This document shows positions 1 through 6,261 of a stretch of DNA of 9,238 bases, in pieces (position 1 is the stretch's first letter; each line of letters begins with the position of its first letter). The position numbers were made by a program, and so were the translations under genes. The stretch is from Flavobacteriaceae bacterium (lineage in GTDB: Bacteria > Bacteroidota > Bacteroidia > Flavobacteriales > Flavobacteriaceae): the NCBI GenBank assembly GCA_030613745.1, contig JAUWLK010000095.1, positions 1 to 9,238 on the forward strand, in the 5' to 3' direction. Below the pieces are notes generated by a model. That model was not told the origin of the DNA. It saw only the letters and a list, made by a program, of their open reading frames with translations, and did not search any database.

Positions 1-459
1 CGAAATGTGCAAGGCATGGCAATTCATCCGGAATCAGAAAAAATATGGACTCACGAGCATGGTCCAAAAGGTGGTGACGAGATCAATATTATTAAAGCAG
101 GGAAAAATTATGGCTGGCCTAAAATTACCTATGGAATTAATTATAGTGGAACCAAAATCACCGATAATACTTCACTTCCTGACATGGAACAACCTCTACA
201 TTACTGGGTTCCATCTATAGCACCAAGTGGAATGGCTTTTGTAACAAGTAATAAATATCCTAAATGGAAAGGAAATATATTAGTGGGTTCATTAAAATTT
301 AAATATCTCAACCGGGTAGTAATTGAAAACAACAAAGTAGTCAAAGAAGAAAAATTATTAGAAAATATGGGTCGTGTTAGAAATGTTCGTCAAGCTCCTG
401 ATGGATTTATATATGTAGCAATTGAGCAACTTGGAATTGTACGTATTGTTCCTGAATAA
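1..459 (+). CDS. PQQ-dependent sugar dehydrogenase, C-terminal part (5' end outside window)
   Basis: This is the C-terminal third of a soluble glucose/sugar dehydrogenase of the six-bladed beta-propeller family. These enzymes oxidise aldose sugars in the periplasm using pyrroloquinoline quinone and calcium. The frame is open from base 1, so the ATG/GTG codons near the edge are internal; about 152 residues are visible of a family length usually above 400. It begins with Arg-Asn-Val-Gln-Gly, matching the conserved Arg-Asn pair that contacts PQQ. Next come EHGP and GGDEIN, the calcium-binding loop region, then NYGWP, a GSLK segment (candidate PQQ-contacting Lys), and GRVRNV followed by PDG, matching the Arg-x-Arg pair. 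The catalytic His lies upstream, outside the window. Substrate cannot be told, and some relatives act on sugars other than glucose. A hairpin 67 bp past the stop may end its transcript. Confidence 0.88.
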   Translation, partial: RNVQGMAIHPESEKIWTHEHGPKGGDEINIIKAGKNYGWPKITYGINYSGTKITDNTSLPDMEQPLHYWVPSIAPSGMAFVTSNKYPKWKGNILVGSLKFKYLNRVVIENNKVVKEEKLLENMGRVRNVRQAPDGFIYVAIEQLGIVRIVPE

Positions 460-525
460 TGAATGATCAACTTTTATTCGTGAGACTCTGAAAAATTTAT
501 TTCAATTTTTTAGTCAGTCGAACTA

Positions 526-546
526 ATCCCGCTTTTTCAGCGGGAT
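526..546 (+). terminator. Strong hairpin, candidate terminator after the sugar dehydrogenase
   Basis: A perfect 8-bp inverted repeat, ATCCCGCT and AGCGGGAT, flanks a 5-nt TTTTC loop. The stem is GC-rich in a very AT-rich spacer and begins 67 bp after the dehydrogenase stop. No T-run follows, so it is not a textbook intrinsic terminator. It could equally protect a 3' end or belong to the larger hairpin cluster that continues to about 617. Confidence 0.5.
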
Positions 547-548
547 CT

Positions 549-617
549 AGGTAAATACCTCAACACTTGGGTTGATTCCTATTATTGGGTTCAGGGCTTG
601 CCCTGAGGTTTAATACC
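549..617. repeat. Cluster of nested inverted repeats in the spacer upstream of gpmI
   Basis: Three more short inverted repeats follow the 526-546 hairpin: AGGTA-AA-TACCT (549-560), TCAAC-N6-GTTGA (560-575), and TCAGGGC-TT-GCCCTGA (591-606, perfect). An alternative long-range pairing is also possible: ACCTCA (557-562) with TGAGGT (604-609), extended after an internal loop by GGTA (550-553) with TACC (614-617). This pairing would exclude the three local hairpins. The rest of the 460-727 spacer is AT-rich with no ORF I would support. The cluster could be a dispersed intergenic repeat, a termination region or a structured RNA. It lies upstream of both candidate gpmI promoters, so it would not be in the gpmI leader if those are used. 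Confidence 0.45.
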
Positions 618-618
618 T

Positions 619-651
619 TTTGTTTTGATATTCTAATTACATCTAACTTTG
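619..651 (+). promoter_or_regulatory. Candidate distal gpmI promoter (Bacteroidota type)
   Basis: TAACTTTG at 644-651 matches the Bacteroidota -7 consensus TAnnTTTG exactly. TTTG at 619-622 lies 21 nt upstream and fits the -33 element of that group; another TTTG at 624-627 would give a tighter 16-nt spacing. The element would start a transcript roughly 70 nt before the gpmI ATG. The short consensus can occur by chance in AT-rich DNA. Confidence 0.4.
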
Positions 652-695
652 ACATAAATTTATCTATAATTTAACGTAACATTCTTATATTTCTG

Positions 696-703
696 TATCT
701 TTG
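696..703 (+). promoter_or_regulatory. Candidate proximal gpmI promoter, -7 element
   Basis: TATCTTTG is an exact match to the Bacteroidota -7 consensus TAnnTTTG and ends 24 nt before the gpmI ATG at 728. The same octamer sits 22 nt before the map start in this window, which strengthens the call. No clear -33 TTTG is seen at the right distance; TTAACG around 671-676 is the nearest weak candidate. The element contains the TTG at 701 that is sometimes read as a start, so it argues against that start. Confidence 0.6.
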
Positions 704-727
704 CAAATCATTTTTTACAATTTACTT

Positions 728-2251
728 ATGCAAAAGAAAGTACTATTAATTATTCTGGATGGTTGGGGTATAACACAAGACCCAAAGGTTTCAGCAATTT
801 ATCAGGGGAAAACTCCTTTCTTTGATTCTTTAATAAAAAACTATCCAAATGCAAGTTTGCGTGCCGATGGTTTAAATGTTGGTTTACCCGATGGCCAAAT
901 GGGAAATTCAGAAGTTGGACATATGAATTTAGGAGCCGGTAGAATAGTTTATCAGGATTTTGTAAAAATTAATAACGCTGTTGCGGAAGGTTCATTAGCT
1001 CAAGAAAAACCTTTGGTTGATGCATTTACTTATGCAAAAGAAAACAATAAAAAAGTTCATTTACTAGGTTTATTATCCGATGGAGGAGTGCATTCTCATA
1101 TCAATCATACAAAGGGATTGATAAAAGCTGCTAAAGATTTCGGTTTAACCGATGTATATTTACATGCATTCACAGATGGTAGAGATGTTGACCCAAAATC
1201 TGGTAAAGGATTTATTGCTGATATTGTAAAATATATGAATGAAACTACGGGTAAATTAGCAACTATTTGTGGTAGGTATTATGCAATGGACAGAGATGAA
1301 AGATGGGAACGTGTAAAATTATCCTACGATTTGATGGTGAATGGCATTGGCGAAAAATCAAATGATGCTGTTGAAAGCATGGCTAAAAGCTATGCTGCTG
1401 GTATAACCGATGAGTTTATCAAGCCTGTAGTTATGGTAGATGAAAAGAATAGTCCTGTTGCCAAAATTGAAGAGGATGATGTTATTGTTTTCTTTAATTT
1501 CAGAACAGATCGTGGTCGTCAATTAACTCGTGCTCTTTCACAGGAGGAATTTGCGGAGTATAATATGCATTCACTACCATTGCATTATGTGACTATGACC
1601 AACTATGACAATTCTTTTAAGAATATTTCTGTGATCTATCCAAAAGAAAACTTAACCGAAACATTGGGTGAAGTTTTAGAAAAAAATAACAAAAAACAAA
1701 TTCGAATTGCCGAAACAGAAAAATATGCCCATGTAACATTTTTCTTTTCAGGAGGTAGAGAAAAACCATTTGAAGGAGAAAAAAGAATTCTTTGCCCTTC
1801 TCCAAAAGTTGCTACCTATGATCTGCAACCAGAAATGAGTGCAAAAGATATTGAAGAGGCAATCATTCCTGAATTAAGAAAACAGGAAACAGATTTTATC
1901 TGTTTAAATTTTGCCAATACCGATATGGTAGGTCATACCGGAATTATGAAAGCAGCTCAAAAAGCAGCCGAAACTGTTGATGGATGTCTTAAAAATGTGA
2001 TAACTACCGCTTTAGAAAATAATTATTCAAGTATTATTATTGCCGATCATGGAAATAGTGAAAAAATGATCAATGAAGATGGTTCTCCAAATACGGCACA
2101 TACAACCTATCCTGTTCCTCTTATTTTGGTTGAAAAAAATAAAGAACATAATATTAATAGTGGTGTTTTGGCTGATATTGCACCAACTGTTCTTGAATTA
2201 ATGGAGATTGAGCCACCAAAAAGGATGACACAAAAATCACTTTTAGATTAA
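728..2251 (+). CDS. gpmI: 2,3-bisphosphoglycerate-independent phosphoglycerate mutase
   Basis: This cytoplasmic glycolytic and gluconeogenic enzyme interconverts 3- and 2-phosphoglycerate through a phosphoserine intermediate and needs two metal ions, usually Mn. The 507-residue length is typical of the family. Visible landmarks are LDGWG at the N-terminus (metal ligand Asp11), MGNSEVGH with the phosphorylated Ser61, DGGVHSH with His122, DGRD at 150-153, CGRYYAMDRD (Arg183, Arg189), and FNFRTDRGRQ (Arg259, Arg262). The C-terminal metal-site motifs NTDMVGHTG, ADHGNSE and TAHTTYP are also present. I chose the ATG at 728 over the in-frame TTG at 701: the family starts directly with a few residues before the LDGWG strand, and the TTG lies inside a promoter -7 match. 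The next gene starts 4 bp after the stop, implying co-transcription. Nothing appears broken or missing. Confidence 0.97.
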   Translation: MQKKVLLIILDGWGITQDPKVSAIYQGKTPFFDSLIKNYPNASLRADGLNVGLPDGQMGNSEVGHMNLGAGRIVYQDFVKINNAVAEGSLAQEKPLVDAFTYAKENNKKVHLLGLLSDGGVHSHINHTKGLIKAAKDFGLTDVYLHAFTDGRDVDPKSGKGFIADIVKYMNETTGKLATICGRYYAMDRDERWERVKLSYDLMVNGIGEKSNDAVESMAKSYAAGITDEFIKPVVMVDEKNSPVAKIEEDDVIVFFNFRTDRGRQLTRALSQEEFAEYNMHSLPLHYVTMTNYDNSFKNISVIYPKENLTETLGEVLEKNNKKQIRIAETEKYAHVTFFFSGGREKPFEGEKRILCPSPKVATYDLQPEMSAKDIEEAIIPELRKQETDFICLNFANTDMVGHTGIMKAAQKAAETVDGCLKNVITTALENNYSSIIIADHGNSEKMINEDGSPNTAHTTYPVPLILVEKNKEHNINSGVLADIAPTVLELMEIEPPKRMTQKSLLD

Positions 2252-2255
2252 TTTT

Positions 2256-2768
2256 ATGAAAAAGATAGTCTTTATAATTCTACTGTTAATTCATTTTAAT
2301 AGTATTTCACAAGATTTAGGTGTTGAAAAATTGTTAATTGGCATACAATCTAAAGAAAGTTTTAAACAACAGCCTTATGCCGAGTGGTTTGATAGCAATT
2401 ATAGTAGTTATAAACTGGATGTATCAGTAGTAGATAAAATAAAAAAACACATAAAAGGTGTAACCATAAAGGCTTTTATGGGAACCTGGTGCGGAGATAG
2501 TCAATATGAAACTCCCAATTTTTATAAGTTGATAGATGCTGTTAATTTTGATTATTCAAATTTAACCATGATTGCTGTAAACAGAGCAAAAGAAACACCT
2601 GACAATCTTCAGGAAGGCTTGAATATTACAAATGTACCCACTTTTATTTTTTATAAAAAAGGCAAAGAAATTGGCAGATTTGTTGAATATCCAAGAGAAA
2701 CTTTAGAGATAGATGTTCTTAAAATTGTTAGTGGTAAACCATATAAACATTCTTACGAAACAGAGTAA
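2256..2768 (+). CDS. Secreted thioredoxin-fold protein with a single active-site cysteine
   Basis: A 170-residue thioredoxin-family protein. Residues 1-19 look like a Sec signal peptide (Lys-Lys, then a hydrophobic run, ending ...SISQ), without a lipobox cysteine, so a periplasmic location is inferred. The thioredoxin core covers roughly residues 60-160: a beta strand leading into GTWCGDS (Cys79) and the cis-proline loop NVPTF (Pro128). The usual CxxC is here CGDS, so the second, resolving cysteine is missing, and I see no other Cys in the protein. It therefore cannot cycle as a normal dithiol reductase or oxidase. It might work as a monothiol enzyme, with glutathione-like partners, or as a binding protein. 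It follows gpmI by 4 bp and is probably translated from the same mRNA, although no functional link to glycolysis is obvious. The family is clear; the function is unknown. Confidence 0.85.
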   Translation: MKKIVFIILLLIHFNSISQDLGVEKLLIGIQSKESFKQQPYAEWFDSNYSSYKLDVSVVDKIKKHIKGVTIKAFMGTWCGDSQYETPNFYKLIDAVNFDYSNLTMIAVNRAKETPDNLQEGLNITNVPTFIFYKKGKEIGRFVEYPRETLEIDVLKIVSGKPYKHSYETE

Positions 2769-2847
2769 ATATTTGTGTATAAAAATACAATACAGAGAGA
2801 ATTTATCAGTTTATTATATATTATACTAGATTAAAAAAAATTAATTT

Positions 2848-3258
2848 ATGTTACCTAAAAATTCATTGATAATTGCTGTTGATTTTGACGGAACTATTGT
2901 AGAAGATGCTTATCCTAAAGTTGGTCCTGCAAGAATATTTGCTTTTGACACCCTAATAGAACTACAAAAAAAAGGTCACAGACTAATTTTATGGACATAT
3001 CGTTATGGCGAAAGGCTACAAGATGCTGTTGATTTTTGTAAAAAAAATGGTGTGGAATTTTATGCTGTTAATCAAAGTTATCCCGAAGAAAAATTTGATG
3101 GGAAAATAAGCAGAAAAATTAATGCTGATGTTTTTATTGATGATCGAAATTTAGGAGGAATTCTAGGTTGGGGAGAAATATACCAACAACTATTAAAAAC
3201 CGAAAAACATCCTGAAAGAAAAATAAAAAAAGGATTTTTTGGGTTATTTAAAAGTTAA
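2848..3258 (+). CDS. Small capless HAD-superfamily phosphatase, BT0820-like
   Basis: A 136-residue HAD hydrolase of the short type without a cap domain, resembling the Bacteroidota BT0820-type family. Motif I is VDFDGT (nucleophile Asp12, acid/base Asp14), motif II is the Thr50 in LILWTYR, motif III is probably a Lys in GKISRK (around 86-90), and motif IV is FIDDRN (Asp98, Asp99). These support an Mg-dependent phosphoryl-transfer activity in the cytoplasm. Capless HADs often act on macromolecular or large phosphorylated substrates, but no substrate can be named here. The basic tail (KIKKGFFGLFKS) is low in conservation signals. A 79-bp AT-rich gap separates it from the thioredoxin gene. I see no TAnnTTTG element in that gap, so read-through from gpmI is possible. 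Its stop is 1 bp from the stop of the convergent CoA-transferase gene. Confidence 0.88.
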   Translation: MLPKNSLIIAVDFDGTIVEDAYPKVGPARIFAFDTLIELQKKGHRLILWTYRYGERLQDAVDFCKKNGVEFYAVNQSYPEEKFDGKISRKINADVFIDDRNLGGILGWGEIYQQLLKTEKHPERKIKKGFFGLFKS

Positions 3259-3259
3259 A

Positions 3260-4531
3260 TTACATTTTAAACGCATCAAAATATTCTCTGTCAATTTCTT
3301 CACGATGATCTGGGTGTGCAATTGCAACCAAAGCTTCTTTTCTTTGTTTTAATGTTTTACCATATAAATTAGCTGCACCAAATTCAGTAACTACATAATG
3401 TACATTTGACCTAGTAGTAACAACTCCTGCTCCCTTTTTTAAGAACGGTACAATTTTACTTTCACCTCTTTTAGTTTGAGAAGGCATTGCAATGATTGCT
3501 TTTCCACCTTCACTCAATGAAGCTCCTCTAATAAAATCTACTTGGCCACCTACTCCCGAATAAAATCGAGTACCTATAGAATCAGCACAAACTTGTCCTG
3601 TTAAATCAATTTCTATAGCTGAATTTATAGCAACCATTCTTTTATTTTGTTGTATTACAGAAATGTCATTAACATAATCAGCCGTACGCATTTCAATAAA
3701 AGGGTTATCATCAACATAATCATAAAGTCTTTTGGTACCTAATAAAAAAGTTGCCATTGCTCTACCAGGATTTACACCTTTGAAATCTCCATTAATTACA
3801 TTGCTTAAAATTAAATCAATAACTCCATCTGATAGCATTTCAGTATGTAATCCCAAATTTTTATGATTTCCCAAACGTTGTAAAACGGCATTAGGAATAT
3901 TTCCAATACCCATTTGTAAAGTACTTTTATCATCAATCAATTCTGCTATATTGCCTCCTATTCTATGTTCAACCTCGGTTATTTTTGGTATTTTTATTGT
4001 GTGAATAGGCTCGTCAACCTCTACAAAAGAGTCTAACTCTGAAATATGGATTATACCATCACCATGAGTTCTTGGCATTTGTGGATTAATTTGAGCTATA
4101 ACATGATCCGCATTTTCTATTGCAGCTAATGCAGCCATGACAGATACGCCCAACGAGCAATAACCATGTTTATCTGGAGGAGAAACTTGAATTAAAGTTA
4201 CATCAATATCTATGATATTACGTTTAAACAGAATAGGCAATTCACTTAAAAAAACCGGTGTATATGACCCATTTCCCGCCAATAAAGTATGTCTAACGTT
4301 TGGGCCAACAAAAAAAGAATTGACATAGAAACTATCTCTTAATTCAGGATTTGCATAAGGCACTTCTCCCTCAATATGTAAGTGGCAAATTTCAACATTT
4401 CTCAATTCTTCGCTTCTAGCAGTCATTGCATTTATCAAAGCCTGAGGTGCAGCTGCTGCAGCTTGGATATAAACTCTATCATTTGATTTTATAATTTTAA
4501 CTGCCTCTTCAGCACTTACCGATTTATACAT
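3260..4531 (-). CDS. Acetyl-CoA hydrolase/4-hydroxybutyrate CoA-transferase family protein
   Basis: This 423-residue CoA-transferase belongs to the family of 4-hydroxybutyrate CoA-transferase, butyryl-CoA:acetate CoA-transferase and acetyl-CoA hydrolase. These cytoplasmic enzymes move CoA between short carboxylic acids through a glutamyl-CoA intermediate. Landmarks are SPPDKHGYCSLG (about 117-128), QMGIGNIPNAVL (206-217), the catalytic Glu231 in LHTEMLSDG, GVNPGRAMA, and the late glycine-rich GVGGQVDFIRGA loop. The length is normal. The in-frame GTG at 4552 gives a 7-residue extension, but it lies only 2 bp from a -7 promoter element and would be upstream of, or right at, the transcription start. 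The ATG at 4531 also gives the usual N-terminus (YKSVSAEEAVKII). The gene is transcribed divergently from map. Substrate pair (acetate, butyrate, 4-hydroxybutyrate or another) cannot be read from the sequence. Confidence 0.92.
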   Translation of the reverse strand: MYKSVSAEEAVKIIKSNDRVYIQAAAAAPQALINAMTARSEELRNVEICHLHIEGEVPYANPELRDSFYVNSFFVGPNVRHTLLAGNGSYTPVFLSELPILFKRNIIDIDVTLIQVSPPDKHGYCSLGVSVMAALAAIENADHVIAQINPQMPRTHGDGIIHISELDSFVEVDEPIHTIKIPKITEVEHRIGGNIAELIDDKSTLQMGIGNIPNAVLQRLGNHKNLGLHTEMLSDGVIDLILSNVINGDFKGVNPGRAMATFLLGTKRLYDYVDDNPFIEMRTADYVNDISVIQQNKRMVAINSAIEIDLTGQVCADSIGTRFYSGVGGQVDFIRGASLSEGGKAIIAMPSQTKRGESKIVPFLKKGAGVVTTRSNVHYVVTEFGAANLYGKTLKQRKEALVAIAHPDHREEIDREYFDAFKM

Positions 4532-4553
4532 TTTGATGAAATTTTTAAACACA

Positions 4554-4561
4554 CAAAGTTA
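4554..4561 (-). promoter_or_regulatory. Candidate CoA-transferase promoter, -7 element
   Basis: On the minus strand this reads TAACTTTG, an exact TAnnTTTG match, and lies 22 nt before the ATG at 4531. A TTTA (plus-strand 4581-4584) is 19 nt upstream and is a one-mismatch -33 candidate. The palindrome CAAATTTG (4562-4569) directly abuts the element and could be part of an operator, but this is weak. Confidence 0.55.
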
Positions 4562-4628
4562 CAAATTTGAATTCTATTATTAAATCATTCTACGTCTTAC
4601 TTCCATTTTCTTAATCATACTTTTTAAG

Positions 4629-4636
4629 TATCTTTG
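4629..4636 (+). promoter_or_regulatory. Candidate map promoter, -7 element
   Basis: TATCTTTG, an exact TAnnTTTG match, ends 22 nt before the map ATG. It is identical to the proximal element before gpmI and at nearly the same distance from its start codon. Only a weak -33 candidate (TTTTC, 4606-4610) is seen. Together with the oppositely oriented element at 4554-4561 it makes the 127-bp spacer a divergent promoter region. Confidence 0.6.
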
Positions 4637-4658
4637 TAACTTATATAAAAGCCATTAA

Positions 4659-5477
4659 ATGATAAAAATAAAAACACGCGAAGAAATTGAATTGATGCGT
4701 GAAAGTGCCTTAATTGTTTCTAAAACACTAGGTGAAGTTGCTAAAGCGATAAAACCTGGAGTTACAACTTTACAATTAGATAAAATTGCTGAAGAATTTA
4801 TTAGAGACCATGGTGCCATACCTGGTTTTTTAGGACTATATGATTTTCCCAACACACTTTGTATGAGTCCGAATGAACAAGTTGTTCACGGGATTCCAAA
4901 TAATAAACCTTTACAGGAAGGAGATATAATATCCGTTGATTGTGGAGCTCTAAAAAATGGATTCTACGGTGATCATGCATATACTTTTGAAATTGGTAAC
5001 GTTTCAGAAGAAACTAAAAAATTACTCAAAATAACCAAAGAAAGTTTATATGTCGGAATTCGTGAATTCAGAGCTGGCAATCGCGTTGGAGATGTAGGTT
5101 ATGCCATACAAAATTATACTGAAAAACATGGTTATGGAGTTGTTCGCGAATTAGTAGGGCATGGTTTAGGAAGAAAAATGCATGAAGATCCTGAAATGCC
5201 AAATTATGGAAGAAAAGGAAGAGGAAAAAAATTTAAAGAAGGTATGGTAGTTGCTATTGAACCAATGATTAATTTGGGAACTCATCGTATCAATCAGCTT
5301 AAAGATGGTTGGACTATTAAAACTGCCGATTTAAAACCAAGTGCACATTTTGAACATGATGTTGCAATTATAAATGGAAAACCCGAACTACTTTCAACTT
5401 TTAAATATATTTATGATGCTTTAGGTATTGAAAGTAATGAAGAGGATGAATTTAGAATGAATCCTATTATTTCTTAA
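4659..5477 (+). CDS. map: Methionine aminopeptidase, type I
   Basis: A cytoplasmic metalloprotease that removes the initiator methionine from nascent proteins when the second residue is small; normally essential. The protein has 272 residues, which fits the type I form without an N-terminal zinc-finger extension or a type II insert. All five metal ligands of the pita-bread fold are visible: Asp94 (SVDCGA), Asp105 (YGDHAYTF), His168 (GHGLGRKMHEDP), Glu201 (AIEPMI) and Glu232 (HFEHDVAI). The substrate-site His77 (VVHGIP) is also present. The ATG at 4659 sits 22 nt after a -7 promoter match. The C-terminal tail of about 25 residues (NEEDEFRMNPIIS end) goes beyond the catalytic core. The gene is not next to ribosomal-protein genes here; it is followed 19 bp later by a methyltransferase that probably shares its transcript. 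Confidence 0.97.
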   Translation: MIKIKTREEIELMRESALIVSKTLGEVAKAIKPGVTTLQLDKIAEEFIRDHGAIPGFLGLYDFPNTLCMSPNEQVVHGIPNNKPLQEGDIISVDCGALKNGFYGDHAYTFEIGNVSEETKKLLKITKESLYVGIREFRAGNRVGDVGYAIQNYTEKHGYGVVRELVGHGLGRKMHEDPEMPNYGRKGRGKKFKEGMVVAIEPMINLGTHRINQLKDGWTIKTADLKPSAHFEHDVAIINGKPELLSTFKYIYDALGIESNEEDEFRMNPIIS

Positions 5478-5496
5478 AACTAATACAAAATTTCAT

Positions 5497-6261
5497 TTGA
5501 AAATATTTTCTCAAATATTGAATACGATTCCTCGTCCTTACTTAATAAAAATGAGTTATTTGGCCAGACCAATTTTAGCTGTTTGGTTAAAAGGTAAAAC
5601 TTATACCGACCCTATTGATGGAAAGAGTTTTCGAAAATTTTTACCTTACGGATATGGCAAACAACGACCAAATGTTTTATCTCCTAGTACTTTATCATTA
5701 GAACGCCATAGGTTGCTTTGGTTATATTTACAAAATGAAACTGATTTTTTTACTAAAAAATTGAAAGTTTTACACATGGCACCCGAACAATGTTTTTTAG
5801 ATATTTTTAAAAACTTAAAAAACCTTGACTATACAACTGCTGATTTATATTCTCCAATTGTAGATATAAAAGCAGATATCTTAGATTTACCCTTTGAGGA
5901 TAATAGTTTTGACATTATTTTTTGTAATCATGTTTTAGAACATATTAAAGATGATCATAAAGCTATGACTGAATTATACAGAGTTTTAAAACCTAAGGGT
6001 ATGGGTATATTTCAAATTCCTCAAGATTTAAGTTTAGAAAAAACTTATGAAGATTTTAGTATTACTTCACCTGAAGAAAGAGCCAAACATTTTGGACAAT
6101 ACGACCATGTGAGAGTTTATGGAAAAGATTATTTTAACCGATTGCGAAAAGCTGGTTTTAATGTTGAAGAAGTAGATTATTCAAAACAAATTTCAGAAAA
6201 ATTGGTAGATAAATACCGATTGGCAAAAGGAGAAATTTTACCTGTATGTTATAAAATTTAA
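5497..6261 (+). CDS. Class I SAM-dependent methyltransferase, Methyltransf_11-like
   Basis: A 254-residue putative methyltransferase. The SAM domain starts near residue 88: a strand with LHMAPEQCF in the place of motif I, Asp116 in TADLY (acidic residue expected to bind the ribose), DILDLPF and FEDNSFDIIFCNHVLEHI (motifs II-III), then YRVLKPKGMGIFQIPQ. Motif I lacks the usual GxGxG, which is odd but is offset by the good match elsewhere. The first 85 residues (LNTIPRPYL, DPIDGKSFRKFLPYGYG, LSPSTLSLERHRLLW) look conserved-like and may set the substrate. I accept the TTG start because the next ATG (5551) would remove the LNTIPRP segment, and no in-frame ATG or GTG lies nearer. It is probably cotranscribed with map. 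Its substrate is unknown. Its stop overlaps the convergent batE stop. Confidence 0.85.
   Translation: MKIFSQILNTIPRPYLIKMSYLARPILAVWLKGKTYTDPIDGKSFRKFLPYGYGKQRPNVLSPSTLSLERHRLLWLYLQNETDFFTKKLKVLHMAPEQCFLDIFKNLKNLDYTTADLYSPIVDIKADILDLPFEDNSFDIIFCNHVLEHIKDDHKAMTELYRVLKPKGMGIFQIPQDLSLEKTYEDFSITSPEERAKHFGQYDHVRVYGKDYFNRLRKAGFNVEEVDYSKQISEKLVDKYRLAKGEILPVCYKI

Noticed and set aside
5..220. 71-residue plus-strand ORF at the left edge
   Set aside because: It is out of frame with the sugar dehydrogenase, whose conserved PQQ and calcium motifs occupy the overlapping frame from base 1.
526..617. Hairpin cluster as a gpmI riboswitch
   Set aside because: Both candidate gpmI promoters lie downstream of it, and it matches no riboswitch class that I recognise.
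2769..2847. Promoter or hairpin between the thioredoxin and HAD genes
   Set aside because: There is no TAnnTTTG element, and the TGTAT-AAAA-ATACA inverted repeat (2776-2789) is short and AT-only, so I cannot support either feature.
3220..3242. AAAAAA-GGA-TTTTTT hairpin near the end of the HAD gene as a terminator
   Set aside because: It is an A/T-only stem inside the coding sequence with little stability; chance is likely in such AT-rich DNA.
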